Assembly: GCF_009930815.1 (NCBI RefSeq) | Contig: NZ_CP022222.1 | Span: 7,792,501 to 7,856,500 of the forward strand | Direction of reading: 5' to 3' | Source: Bradyrhizobium sp. CCBAU 051011 | Lineage (GTDB): Bacteria; Pseudomonadota; Alphaproteobacteria; Rhizobiales; Xanthobacteraceae | DNA length: 64,000 nucleotides | In this document: piece by piece, positions 32,662-49,614 of the stretch | How the letters are laid out: each line of letters starts with the position of its first letter | Position numbering within the stretch: position 1 is the first letter of the stretch | Position numbers and translations under genes: made by a program | Notes under the pieces: model-generated | The model's database searches: none | What the model saw: only the letters and a program-made list of their open reading frames with translations | What the model was told of the DNA's origin: nothing

Positions 32662-34716
32662 TCAGTCGTCCGATTCGACCTTGTCGAAGAACGAATAGCG
32701 CAGGCTGTCGGCGTCGGCGTACCACTGCCCCGGCCCCTTGTTGGCGGCCAGCGTCGCCGCCCACACCGCATCGGTGCAATCGCGGCGGTGCATCGAAAGG
32801 TCGAAGCCGTTGCCGAAGAACAATTCGGACCATTCCCACCAGGTCCCGAGCTTCTTCACGCCGCGCAAGAGGTCGTAGCGGTCGATCAGCGCAGGCGCCA
32901 TGTCCGATGTCACCGACCCGAACACCAGCCCGGTCTTCACGACGCGGTTGAGCTCGCGCACCGCGCGCGGGACCTGCTTTTCGGAGACGTGGCAGAGGCT
33001 GGTCTCGAACACGAAGTCGAATTCGTCGTCCTTGAACGGCATGTCAACGATGGAGCCAAGCTTGTTGAACTTGCGCAGCGCCTTCGGCGTCCTGGCGTGG
33101 ATCGCCTTGTTGTTCTCGATGCCCCAGGCGTCGATGCCGCGTTCGCGCAGCGCGCCGACCAGTTCGCCGCTGGCGGAGCCCGCAACGAGCAGCTTGTAGC
33201 CCTTCGCCCTGTTCCAGACGATCTTGATCAGGTCGGTCAGATAGGCCGGGTCGGTAAACCGGCTCCAGACTTCGCTGTAGGGGCCAAGCCCACGATAATT
33301 CTCGAAATAGCTGCGATCGATCTTGTCGGACGATTCCTCGCCCGCTTGCGCGCGGGCGCGGCGCAGCCGCATCATCTCGGTCAGAATGATGTCGGTCGCG
33401 GCGTCTGAAGAGTCGAGCAGACCGTTCAGCGTCGAGTCGAACAGGTAGTCGCCGACCACGACGATGCCCGGATGCTCTTTCGGCTCGGGGCGATGGTTGG
33501 TCATGACGTCACGGACCGGCAGGCCGCCCGGCAGCGCATTCACCGACGACAACCAGCGATGGATCTTGCCTTCCATGAAATGATCGCGGGCATCGCCGAA
33601 GGACGGCGGCAACGACTTCAACGCGGCGTCGATCAGTTCCTGGTCGCTGAGATTGGCAAACGCCAGCGCATCGGAGCCTGCGATCAGCCAGTTGAGCACG
33701 CCATGCTTGCCGACGTCGTGGCGGGCACCCTCATTGTAGACGCAGCAGCCGCCGAACGCTTCCGACATGAACCAGGCGCCGGGGATCTTCTCGCCCCAAA
33801 ACGGCTCGTCGAACAGGATCGACACGCGCAAATAATGCGCCGGACGGTCGAAATAGGCGACGTGCTTGACCATCGACTTGCGCAGGTCTTCGCCATCCCA
33901 GCGCATGGTGGCGAGCCAGGAATGCGGCAGGCACATCAGCACGAGATCGAAATCCCTGACCTCCGGCCCCTTCCCGTTCATCATGTTGAGCTGGTAGCGG
34001 CCGGCGGAGGTCTTTCCGACCTTCAGCACGCGGTGATTGAGCTGGATGTCGGCATCGACTTCCGAGCGCAGGCACTCGATCAACTGCTCGTTGCCGTTCT
34101 GGATCGAATACAGGCCGATGTAGCCCTCGATATCCATCACGAAGTTCTTCAGCGCGTTCAGGCCGTTGGTATTGTGGCTCTCGGTCGCGATATCGGAGCG
34201 CGCCATCACCTTCAAAAAGCGCTTGGCGGTGGGATCTTCGACTTCCTTGTCGAGCACTTCCTCGCAGGTCATGTAGGCCCAGGGGTGCTCGTTGTCGTGG
34301 GCGCCGACGCCCTCGTAATACTCGATCGGCGACACCAGGTCGGCGCAACGCTTGCGGAACGCTTCGATCGCCGCAGCGGTTTTCGCGCCGTATTTGCGCC
34401 GCATGCCGGGAACGTCCTCGAGCAGTTCGCCGTCGAGGTGCACCTGCTCGGCGTCCATCGGGATGGTCTGCAGGCCGAAATGCTGGATCAGTTCCCGTAG
34501 GGGATCCGGGCCGGTCATCGAATAATCGTAGATTTCGGCTACACCCGCCTCATACATCGCCGGCGCGGAATCGAATTTACGCGAGACGATCTTGCCTCCG
34601 ACACGGTCGGACGCCTCGTAGATGGTGACGCGGCAGAGATCGCCGAGCTTTTTCTTCAGATACCAGGCGCTCATCAGCCCGCCCGGGCCGCCGCCTACGA
34701 TTGCAAGATCCAACAT
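32662..34716 (-). CDS. Two-domain protein: FAD-dependent amine oxidase fused to a SAM-dependent methyltransferase
   Basis: A 684-residue protein. The start at 34716 (MLDLAIVGGGPGGLMSAWYL) places the FAD motif GGGPGG at residues 8-13 and has GGAGGG upstream; 26 further in-frame residues precede it. Residues 1 to about 450 follow the flavin amine-oxidase/phytoene-desaturase plan: YEASDRVGGKI, then PGIVVVGDYLFDSTLNGLLD near 417-436 with the second FAD contact. Residues about 500-684 look like a class I methyltransferase: LLVAGSASGELVGALRERG (motif I), GIENN, DMPFKDDEFDFVFETSLCHV. Motif I is degenerate, so SAM binding is not certain. The substrate is unknown. It is followed by the ABC exporter on the same strand. 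Confidence 0.85.
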   Translation of the reverse strand: MLDLAIVGGGPGGLMSAWYLKKKLGDLCRVTIYEASDRVGGKIVSRKFDSAPAMYEAGVAEIYDYSMTGPDPLRELIQHFGLQTIPMDAEQVHLDGELLEDVPGMRRKYGAKTAAAIEAFRKRCADLVSPIEYYEGVGAHDNEHPWAYMTCEEVLDKEVEDPTAKRFLKVMARSDIATESHNTNGLNALKNFVMDIEGYIGLYSIQNGNEQLIECLRSEVDADIQLNHRVLKVGKTSAGRYQLNMMNGKGPEVRDFDLVLMCLPHSWLATMRWDGEDLRKSMVKHVAYFDRPAHYLRVSILFDEPFWGEKIPGAWFMSEAFGGCCVYNEGARHDVGKHGVLNWLIAGSDALAFANLSDQELIDAALKSLPPSFGDARDHFMEGKIHRWLSSVNALPGGLPVRDVMTNHRPEPKEHPGIVVVGDYLFDSTLNGLLDSSDAATDIILTEMMRLRRARAQAGEESSDKIDRSYFENYRGLGPYSEVWSRFTDPAYLTDLIKIVWNRAKGYKLLVAGSASGELVGALRERGIDAWGIENNKAIHARTPKALRKFNKLGSIVDMPFKDDEFDFVFETSLCHVSEKQVPRAVRELNRVVKTGLVFGSVTSDMAPALIDRYDLLRGVKKLGTWWEWSELFFGNGFDLSMHRRDCTDAVWAATLAANKGPGQWYADADSLRYSFFDKVESDD

Positions 34717-34849
34717 GTCTTTTCCGTCGCCCTCCGGCTCCCCCTGCCTATGGGAAAACAGCCGGTTTAAACCGCATTCAAAGGCGCTTTTCACCCTGAA
34801 GGGAAGATGAACAAAGCAGGTCCTCGCAACGCAGCAATTAAAGAAAGCA

Positions 34850-34876
34850 GCAAAAAGGCCGGCTTGCGCCGGCCAT
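34850..34876 (-). terminator. Terminator of the LuxR-type regulator gene
   Basis: Stem GGCCGGC (34857-34863) with GCCGGCC (34868-34874), loop TTGC; on the minus strand it is followed by TTTTT. It lies between the regulator stop (34941) and the fusion gene start (34716), so these are separate transcripts. Confidence 0.8.
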
Positions 34877-34940
34877 TTGTCTTCGCACCGTATTCTTGCG
34901 GATGTCCTATTCGGCCAGCGGATGGGCCGGCCGGTGTGCT

Positions 34941-36038
34941 CTATCCGCCACGGAATGCCTTGCCGGCGAGCAGGCTCACTAGCTCCTGCTGGCGCGAGAG
35001 GCCAGTCTTCGACAGCACAGCCTTGAGCTGGCTGCGCACCGTCTCTCGGTTAACGCCGGTCGCGTCGGCCAATGCGTCGACGGTTTCAGCCCGGCCGATT
35101 CCCCGCGCCACCCGCGCTTCCGCCGGCGTCAGGTCGAACAGGCCTTGCAAAACCTCCGCAGTCGGCACCGCGGCGCGATCGACCGGGGTCACCACCAACA
35201 GCGCAGTGGCCTGCGAGAAGATGTCGCGTGCATCGCCGCGCACGGGAATAACATGCAGCACCATCGGCACGCGGGTTGCCGTCGCAGCGACCGCGATCGA
35301 CTTCACGGTCCGGCCATCGGCAAGAGACTTTGGGCCGAGCGCTTCGGCAAGCATCGCGTCCGCCGTGACATCCGTCATCGTTACGCGCTCGTTCCGATCC
35401 TGAAACAGCGAAGGGACCAGCGCTTCGAACAGGCCGTTGGCGGCAAACACCCGGCCGCGCCCACGCAGCACCGCGCCCGGCAGGCCCAGCACCTGCAGGG
35501 CGTCAGCCTGCGCGCGGGCGCGCTCGAAGCCAAGACGATTTGCTGCGAGGGACGCCCGAGCCAGATGCGGCCGCAGCCCATCCAGCAAGGTGACGACTTC
35601 TCGCGGCACCGGACCGAAATCCTGATGCCGCGGCACGACGATCGCAATCGAATCGCCGCTCGGCATCGGGATGATCGTTCCGGCCCGGTAGCCGAGGCCG
35701 TGCTTGCGGTAAAAATTGCAATAGACGTCATTGGTCGCAATCTCCTCCTCCGAGAGGAGATCGAAGTCGGTGACGAAACCCGCGTGATTGAGAGCGATGG
35801 CGCGCGGCAGATTGGGATCGCGTTCGCTCCATCCCTCTCCCAGGAAAACCGGCATCAGCGGGTCCCATTCGACGGAATTGACCGCGCTTGCGTACCCGTC
35901 CCGCACGCCGAACAGAAAGCCGCCGTTGCCGCCGACCGCTGCACTGAGCTCGCCAAGCAGGGCCGGCCAAAGGGAAGGAACGAGCCCCGCCTCGTAGATG
36001 CGATCGATCAAGGATTCAAGATGAGCCAATTCGCTCAT
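34941..36038 (-). CDS. LuxR-type HTH transcriptional regulator
   Basis: A 365-residue regulator. The ATG at 36038 is preferred to a TTG two codons upstream. The C-terminal 60 residues are a LuxR/FixJ helix-turn-helix (FDLTPAEARVARGIGRAETV, GVNRETVRSQLKAVLSKTGL). The N-terminal 290 residues show no phosphoacceptor Asp pattern and no obvious autoinducer-binding domain; similar proteins are annotated only as 'helix-turn-helix transcriptional regulator'. It lies between the rpoC terminator and its own terminator, upstream of the fusion and exporter genes, and is a candidate regulator of them (inference from position). Confidence 0.88.
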   Translation of the reverse strand: MSELAHLESLIDRIYEAGLVPSLWPALLGELSAAVGGNGGFLFGVRDGYASAVNSVEWDPLMPVFLGEGWSERDPNLPRAIALNHAGFVTDFDLLSEEEIATNDVYCNFYRKHGLGYRAGTIIPMPSGDSIAIVVPRHQDFGPVPREVVTLLDGLRPHLARASLAANRLGFERARAQADALQVLGLPGAVLRGRGRVFAANGLFEALVPSLFQDRNERVTMTDVTADAMLAEALGPKSLADGRTVKSIAVAATATRVPMVLHVIPVRGDARDIFSQATALLVVTPVDRAAVPTAEVLQGLFDLTPAEARVARGIGRAETVDALADATGVNRETVRSQLKAVLSKTGLSRQQELVSLLAGKAFRGG

Positions 36039-36135
36039 GAGCAACTATTACCGTTGTGGCAGGACGCCCCTCGCCGACTTGATAGCAGGCATCCCCCATC
36101 TGGGTGAAGCGCAACATCGCTCCCCATCTGCACAA

Positions 36136-36163
36136 AGAAAAAGCCGGCTTCGCAGCCGGCTTT
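36136..36163 (-). terminator. Terminator of the rplJL-rpoBC operon
   Basis: Perfect 10-bp stem AAAGCCGGCT (36140-36149) with AGCCGGCTTT (36154-36163), loop TCGC; the minus strand reads on into TTTTTCTTT. It lies 27 nt after the rpoC stop. Confidence 0.9.
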
Positions 36164-36189
36164 CTTGTTGATTGGAACCTGAGGAACCC

Positions 36190-40389
<4,200 letters not shown>

Positions 40390-40537
40390 CGTCTTCTCCT
40401 CGCGTGCCGATCGTCACCGGCAGCAAATTCGAAATTCTTCTTGGCCCGCGCCCCGCTCAACGTCCGAGCGGAGCGCGAATGTCCGGCCCATCTGCGAAGC
40501 TGTCTTCGCGCACGGGCCGGACATGGAACTTTCGGCG

Positions 40538-44656
<4,119 letters not shown>

Positions 44657-45177
44657 CGTGGCCTCTCATTTTCGTCGCCCTTGTGGGCGAACCTTCCGAA
44701 GCGCGACTGCCATCGCCCCCGGGTTGAATGTCGAATCGCTCAAAGGAACAAAGCCCACTTTCAGGAATTAAGTCCTGAACCCGCACCTTAGACCTTCAAA
44801 ACGCAAAACGACGCGCGGGGCGCATGACGCACCCGCCCGTCACAACTGATCACTTCACGGACTGAGAAAGCCCGAAATCTGACTGTCTCCCAACGGCTTA
44901 CGCCGGGAACCCTGCTGCCCCCGCCGCCTACCGCGTTTTCCTGCTGCCGCTCCGATATGGGGCGGAAACGTGGAGATTCGAGGAGCTAACCCCGCGAATC
45001 CCCACACTTTTTTGTGTACGCCGTGTTCCGGGTTACCCCATCGCACGAACTTTGCACAGATCCCGCCACTTTCGTCGTGGCCGGGCTTGTCCCGGCCATC
45101 CACGTCCTTGGCAGATCCCCGGATCGCACTCGGCTTGCGCCTCGCTTGTCCGGGGATGGAATTGAAGCAAGCTTCGC
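44657..45177. other. 521-bp rplL-rpoB spacer without a gene
   Basis: No credible frame is present; an 82-residue minus-strand frame starting MDGRDKPGHDE is only a translation of the dispersed repeat at 45070-45160. In E. coli the corresponding spacer holds an attenuator and an RNase III site; here the hairpins of the repeat occupy the same place. Confidence 0.7.
45070..45160. repeat. Dispersed two-hairpin repeat in the rplL-rpoB spacer
   Basis: First hairpin: GGCCGGG (45079-45085) with CCCGGCC (45091-45097). Second: ATCCCCGGA (45115-45123) with TCCGGGGAT (45149-45157). The first half, including GGCCATCCACG, matches a repeat I recall as widespread in bradyrhizobial intergenic DNA; its minus-strand translation gives the telltale MDGRDKPGHD. 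Confidence 0.75.
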
Positions 45178-45555
<378 letters not shown>

Positions 45556-45609
45556 TGATCTATTTCCTTAAACGTTTGGTTTCGAACCAGGTTTGAGATT
45601 AGCGAAGGG

Positions 45610-46128
45610 TCAGGCCGCTTCGCCCTTTGAGGCATGAGCCTGAATGACGCGCGCGAGCTTGGCCGCAGGCGCAGTCGAGAGCTGGGCGATCTTGGTCGCC
45701 GGCGCCACCAGGAGGCCGACAAGCTTTCCGCGCAGTTCATCGAGTGACGGCAGCGAGGCAAGCGCCTTCACGCCGTTCACATCCAGGACGGTTTTACCCA
45801 TCGAACCGCCAAGAATGACGAACTTTTCGTTCGCCTTGGCGAATTCCATGGCAACCTTCGGCGCCGCTACCGGATCGTTTGAAGTGGCGATCACGGTCGG
45901 TCCCTTCAGCAGGGAACCGATGGCAACGACGTCAGTGCCTTCAAGAGCAATTTTGGCGAGACGGTTTTTCGAGACCTTCACCGACGCGCCCGCCTGCTTC
46001 ATCTGCGTACGCAGCTTTTGCATCTGGGCCACGGTGAGGCCGGAATAGTGGGCGACGACTGCGACGCTCGTGGTCTTGAAGACCCCGTTCAACGCCTCAA
46101 CCGCGTCCTTTTTTGCCGCTCTTTCCAC
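45610..46128 (-). CDS. rplJ: 50S ribosomal protein L10
   Basis: A 172-residue L10 with a GTG start at 46128 (read as [20 protein letters not shown]) preceded by GGAGAG. An open frame runs a further 75 codons upstream but has no family similarity. It anchors L12 dimers on the 50S stalk. In other bacteria, L10 or L10-L12 represses its own mRNA through the leader; the region upstream is long enough to hold such a leader. Confidence 0.97.
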   Translation of the reverse strand: MERAAKKDAVEALNGVFKTTSVAVVAHYSGLTVAQMQKLRTQMKQAGASVKVSKNRLAKIALEGTDVVAIGSLLKGPTVIATSNDPVAAPKVAMEFAKANEKFVILGGSMGKTVLDVNGVKALASLPSLDELRGKLVGLLVAPATKIAQLSTAPAAKLARVIQAHASKGEAA

Positions 46129-46757
46129 AGCAAGCTCTCTCCGGTTGGCGGCCTTCGCAAGAGCAAGACCGCCGGGTTGCACCCATCGTCTCGCCCAAAA
46201 CCTGACCTCTAGACACCAGTCTCTAGGACACGCCGGGCAGACGACATTTGAAAAGCCTGCCCTCCCGAACCAGATGGCGCGGGGTGTCGAGGTTCGAACC
46301 AAATCAGCCATGGCGCCGCGAGAGGCGGCGTTAAAGCAAAATCCGGTCTTCACCCGTCTATGCAGGCTGTAAAATTAAGCCGTTGAAGAACTTGCGTTTC
46401 TTCGCGAGCGCCTGCAGTCTCGGACAGGATCGAGGCCGTTCGGCAAGCCGAAGGACCCCTGCCGCATTCCACGAAACGATCAGGTTTCCTTCCTTTCGAG
46501 CAATCCATGCGGACGTCCTGAAAGGAATGATCTCCTACCGTGTCGGGTTTTCGGAATGCGAGCACAGACGATGCCAGCAATGGCCAGCACGCCCGGAAGC
46601 CGTTCTTTAACGGGTCTTGGCCTTTTTGCCAAGAGCAAAATTCACACCAGTTTGCCGGCCCGGCCGGAGAAAAATTTCCGGTTTGCCCCCGAAATTTTTT
46701 TGACCGGTTCCGTCACACCGGGGCCGCCTGGCTCGTCTTTGCCCCAGGAGGCTCCCG
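46129..46757. other. 629-bp divergent spacer between rplJ and the ECF41 operon
   Basis: No gene is seen. The left part should be the rplJ promoter and L10 leader on the minus strand. A small hairpin, TCTTGGC (46615-46621) with GCCAAGA (46628-46634), lies in it. The right end carries the ECF41-type promoter. The region is visibly AT-richer around 46600-46705. Confidence 0.6.
46711..46737 (+). promoter_or_regulatory. Predicted ECF41-dependent promoter
   Basis: CGTCACA (46711-46717), 16 bp, then CGTC (46734-46737), immediately upstream of a three-gene operon ending in an ECF41 sigma factor. The published ECF41 target consensus, as I recall it, is TGTCACA-N16-CGTC. The match differs at one base, has the exact spacing, and leaves a short leader with AGGAGG before the ATG at 46758. 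Confidence 0.7.
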
Positions 46758-47135
46758 ATGCGGCGTCAGTTGGCAGCGATTCTTGCGATACTGACGGTTC
46801 TGAATGGGCTGGTCATGCTGGTCGCCGGCCCGTTCTGGTATCAAACCGTGCCGGGGGTGCCGGATACCGGCCCCTTCAACCCACATTTCGTCCAGGACAT
46901 CGGTGCCGCCTTCCTCGTCGCCGGTCTTGCGCTGGCCGCTCGGGCATGGCGGCCAAGGTACTGGCCGGCGGCCGTTGCGGGCGCCGGATTCCTGGTCGTT
47001 CACGCCCTGCTCCACGTGGCGATCCTGGTCGGCGGCCACGCCCATTACCCCGCCTTCGACCTTCTCGCGATCGTTCTGCCCGCCGCAGCCGCCCTCTATT
47101 CCGCCTTCCCCAACCAAGGAGAACAACATGCGTAG
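46758..47135 (+). CDS. Small four-helix membrane protein, first gene of the ECF41 operon
   Basis: A 125-residue protein, start at 46758 after AGGAGG. It has about four hydrophobic segments: LAAILAILTVLNGLVMLVAG, DIGAAFLVAGLALAARAW, WPAAVAGAGFLVVHALLHV and LLAIVLPAAAALYSAF. I do not recognise a named family; an inner-membrane location is clear. Its stop overlaps the next start by 8 nt. By context it may belong to the stress or redox function controlled by the sigma factor. Confidence 0.82.
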   Translation: MRRQLAAILAILTVLNGLVMLVAGPFWYQTVPGVPDTGPFNPHFVQDIGAAFLVAGLALAARAWRPRYWPAAVAGAGFLVVHALLHVAILVGGHAHYPAFDLLAIVLPAAAALYSAFPNQGEQHA

Positions 47136-47673
47136 TTGGATCGCCCGCCGCAGTTTGCGTGCATTCGCCAGGCGCTATGGTTACGACGTCAGCTATCTCG
47201 AAATGATGCTGAACGAATCGCCTGCCGCCCTCTTCAAGTTCGCGCCCCTCATGAAGGCGGCCGCCCACCGCGAGGTGGTCCCGGCCGATGCCAGCTTCGC
47301 CGCCAAGATCGTCGGCGCACTGGCGGAGGATTGCGGCCCCTGTACCCAGCTCGTTGTCGACATGGCGCTGGAGGCCGGCATGGCCAAGGACCAGATCGAA
47401 GCGGTACTTCGCCGCGATCCGCGCGCGATGAATGACGCGACCATGCTCGGGTTCCGCTTTGCCGATGCCGTGGTGCGCCGCTCGACGGATGACGACGAAT
47501 TTCGCGACGCCGTCACGGCCCAATGGGGCCCCAAGGGCGTAATAGACCTGACAATGGCGCTGCAGCTCGGCCGCATGTTTCCGATGGTGAAGGCCGGGCT
47601 CGGTTATGCCAAGGAGTGCCGCCGCGTCTCGGTGAGCGGGCACGATGTTGATGTCGTCAAACAGGCCGCATGA
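47128..47673 (+). CDS. Carboxymuconolactone-decarboxylase/AhpD-like protein with a CGPC motif
   Basis: A 181-residue protein, start at 47128 with AAGGAG upstream. Cys69 and Cys72 form CGPC at the start of a helix (AEDCGPCTQLVVDMALEAG), the redox-active arrangement of AhpD-like members of the CMD family. No signal peptide. CMD proteins are the most frequent genomic partner of ECF41 sigma factors, which supports both calls. Likely a peroxidase- or thiol-linked oxidoreductase; substrate unknown. It overlaps the preceding gene by 8 nt and the sigma gene by 29 nt. Confidence 0.85.
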   Translation: MRSWIARRSLRAFARRYGYDVSYLEMMLNESPAALFKFAPLMKAAAHREVVPADASFAAKIVGALAEDCGPCTQLVVDMALEAGMAKDQIEAVLRRDPRAMNDATMLGFRFADAVVRRSTDDDEFRDAVTAQWGPKGVIDLTMALQLGRMFPMVKAGLGYAKECRRVSVSGHDVDVVKQAA

Positions 47674-48538
47674 TCACGACCCGCTGGCGCCCCATCGCGG
47701 GCGTCTGCTCGGGCTCGCCTATCGCATGCTCGGCAGCCGCAGCGACGCCGAAGACGTCGTGCAGGACGCCTATCTGCGATTTACCGGCGCGCAGGACGTT
47801 CACAATGCGGAAGCCTTTCTCGTCACCGTCGTGACGCGGCTTTGTCTCGATCGCCTGAAGAGCGCGAAAGCACAACGGGAGATCTATGTCGGGCCTTGGC
47901 TTCCCGAGCCGGTGTTCGATGCCGAGGGCCTGTCGGCCGACGCCGCTACAGAACTGGCCGACGACCTGTCGTTCGCGCTGCTGCTGGCGCTGGATCGGCT
48001 GTCGCCGCTGGAGCGCGCGGCCTTCCTGCTGCACGACGTCTTCGATACGCCGTTTCCCGAAATCGCCGCCATGCTCGACCGCAGCGAGGCGGCCTGCCGG
48101 CAACTGGCATCGCGGGCCCGCCGCGCGGTGCGCGACGATCGCCCGGCACCCGCGGCAACGCCGGACAGTCACGCGCGCCTGCTGCAGGCTTTCAGCGATG
48201 CGGTTGCTAGCGGCAATGTCAGGCAGCTTGCCGAGTTGCTGCGCGAGGATGCGGTGGCGATCACGGATGGCGGCGGCCGCAAGTTCGCCGCGCTCAACCC
48301 GATCATCGGCGCCGACAAGGTCGCGCGCTTCTTCATCGGCCTTGCCGGCAAGATCGCCGGCCAGGATTTCCGCATCGAGCCGGCTGCCATCAACGGCGCC
48401 GCTGGCGCCCTGCTCTTTCTGGACGGCGAACTCGATCTCACCCTGAGCATGGCGATATCAGGCGAGAAAATCGCCGCGATCTATGTCGTTCGCAACCCGG
48501 ACAAGCTGCGGCACCTGCCGCCCGCGGCGGCGCACTGA
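47645..48538 (+). CDS. RNA polymerase sigma factor of group ECF41, with fused SnoaL-like regulatory domain
   Basis: A 297-residue sigma factor. Sigma2 (about 15-80: RGRLLGLAYRMLGSRSDAED) and sigma4 (about 105-165: LLALDRLSPLERAAFLLHDV, helix-turn-helix following) are joined by the ECF41 signature WLPEP (85-89). The C-terminal extension (about 175-290) is a SnoaL/NTF2-like domain with DGGGR (208-212) and NPDKL (284-288), the motifs that tune activity in ECF41 in place of an anti-sigma factor. No anti-sigma gene is adjacent, as expected. An ATG at 47651 is an alternative start. Confidence 0.92.
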   Translation: MLMSSNRPHDHDPLAPHRGRLLGLAYRMLGSRSDAEDVVQDAYLRFTGAQDVHNAEAFLVTVVTRLCLDRLKSAKAQREIYVGPWLPEPVFDAEGLSADAATELADDLSFALLLALDRLSPLERAAFLLHDVFDTPFPEIAAMLDRSEAACRQLASRARRAVRDDRPAPAATPDSHARLLQAFSDAVASGNVRQLAELLREDAVAITDGGGRKFAALNPIIGADKVARFFIGLAGKIAGQDFRIEPAAINGAAGALLFLDGELDLTLSMAISGEKIAAIYVVRNPDKLRHLPPAAAH

Positions 48539-48546
48539 CGCGTCAG
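48535..48546. other. Perfect palindrome holding both convergent stop codons
   Basis: CTGACGCGTCAG contains the TGA of the sigma factor gene (48536-48538) and, on the other strand, the TGA of the hydroxyacid dehydrogenase gene (48545-48543). There is no room for a normal terminator between the two genes. Confidence 0.7.
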
Positions 48547-49496
48547 CCGAGCGGCACCGCATACGGCAGTGGCTTGCCGGCGAAGAACGCGTCGAGATTG
48601 GCCAGCACGCAATCCTGCATCGCCACATGCGACTCCAGCGTATGGCCGCCGATATGCGGAGAGAGCACGACATTGGGCAGCGCCGTCAGCGCGTCAGGCG
48701 CATGCGGCTCCTTGGCGTAGACGTCGAGGCCCGCGCCGCCGATGGTCTGGTCGGACAGCGCCGCGATCAGCGCCGGCTGGTCGATCACCGAGCCGCGCGA
48801 AATGTTGATGACGTAGCCGTCCTTGCCAAGCTTGCGCAGGATATTGGCATCGACCGCGTGATTGGTTTCCGCGCCCGCCCGCACCGCGATCATCAGGACA
48901 CTACACCATTCGGCCAGCGCATCGAGCGTCGGAAAATATTGATAGGGAACGTCGTGCTTACTGCGGCTGAAATAGCCGACCTCGGTTTCGAACGCGGCCA
49001 CCCGCGCCGCGATCTTGCGGCCGATCTCGCCCATGCCGTAGACGCCGATTTTGCGGCCGAGCATGCCGGCTTGCGGGCGCATCATCGGCGACGGCTTTGC
49101 CGCCGCCCAGCTCCCGCCCCGCACATAGTCATCCGCCACGAGCAGCCGCCGCGTGGCTGCGAGCATCAGCGTGACCGCGATGTCGGCGACCGAGGCCGCA
49201 TTCGCGCCCGGGCTGTGACCAACCGCGATCCTGCGCTTCGCCGCCGCCGCCAGATCGACGCCGTCATAGCCGGTGCCGTAGCAGACGATGGCGCCCAATT
49301 TCGGCATCATGTCCATCGCTTCACCGCGAAGCGACGTAGCGCCTGCGGTGATCAGCGCACGAATATCCGCGAGTTGATCGGCCGCGAGCACCTCATTGGG
49401 CGCCTTGCCGGCCGCGTTCAGCAATTCATAGCGCTGGCCGAAGCGCTCCATCTGGGCTTTGGGAAAACGCGAATAGATCAGGACTTTCTCGGGCAT
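48543..49496 (-). CDS. D-isomer-specific 2-hydroxyacid dehydrogenase
   Basis: A 317-residue NAD(P)-dependent oxidoreductase reducing 2-oxo acids such as glyoxylate or hydroxypyruvate. The Rossmann motif GVYGMGEIGRKIAARV (about 152-167) and the catalytic set are present: Arg in NISRGSVIDQPAL, Glu near residue 264 (YAKEPHAP), and His in LSPHIGGHTLES. It points toward and almost touches the ECF41 operon. Substrate preference cannot be read. Confidence 0.93.
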   Translation of the reverse strand: MPEKVLIYSRFPKAQMERFGQRYELLNAAGKAPNEVLAADQLADIRALITAGATSLRGEAMDMMPKLGAIVCYGTGYDGVDLAAAAKRRIAVGHSPGANAASVADIAVTLMLAATRRLLVADDYVRGGSWAAAKPSPMMRPQAGMLGRKIGVYGMGEIGRKIAARVAAFETEVGYFSRSKHDVPYQYFPTLDALAEWCSVLMIAVRAGAETNHAVDANILRKLGKDGYVINISRGSVIDQPALIAALSDQTIGGAGLDVYAKEPHAPDALTALPNVVLSPHIGGHTLESHVAMQDCVLANLDAFFAGKPLPYAVPLG

Positions 49497-49556
49497 TGTT
49501 CTTCTTTCTTGGCAAGTCCGGCCGGGCGACGATTACGCAAAACCGATAGCAAACGC

Positions 49557-49590
49557 AAAGGGCGGAATCGGTCACCCGATTCCGCCCTTT
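49557..49590. terminator. Terminator after rplK-rplA
   Basis: Perfect 15-bp stem AAAGGGCGGAATCGG (49557-49571) with CCGATTCCGCCCTTT (49576-49590), loop TCAC. It lies 24 nt after the rplA stop on the minus strand. The minus-strand T-run is short (CTTTGCGTTT); the plus side reads TTTATTATTTA. Confidence 0.82.
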
Positions 49591-49614
49591 ATTATTTACG
49601 TCAACGGCAAAGCC

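Noticed and set aside
44855..45103. 82-residue minus-strand frame starting MDGRDKPGHDE
   Set aside because: The start is the translation of a dispersed intergenic repeat; the rest shows no coding character.
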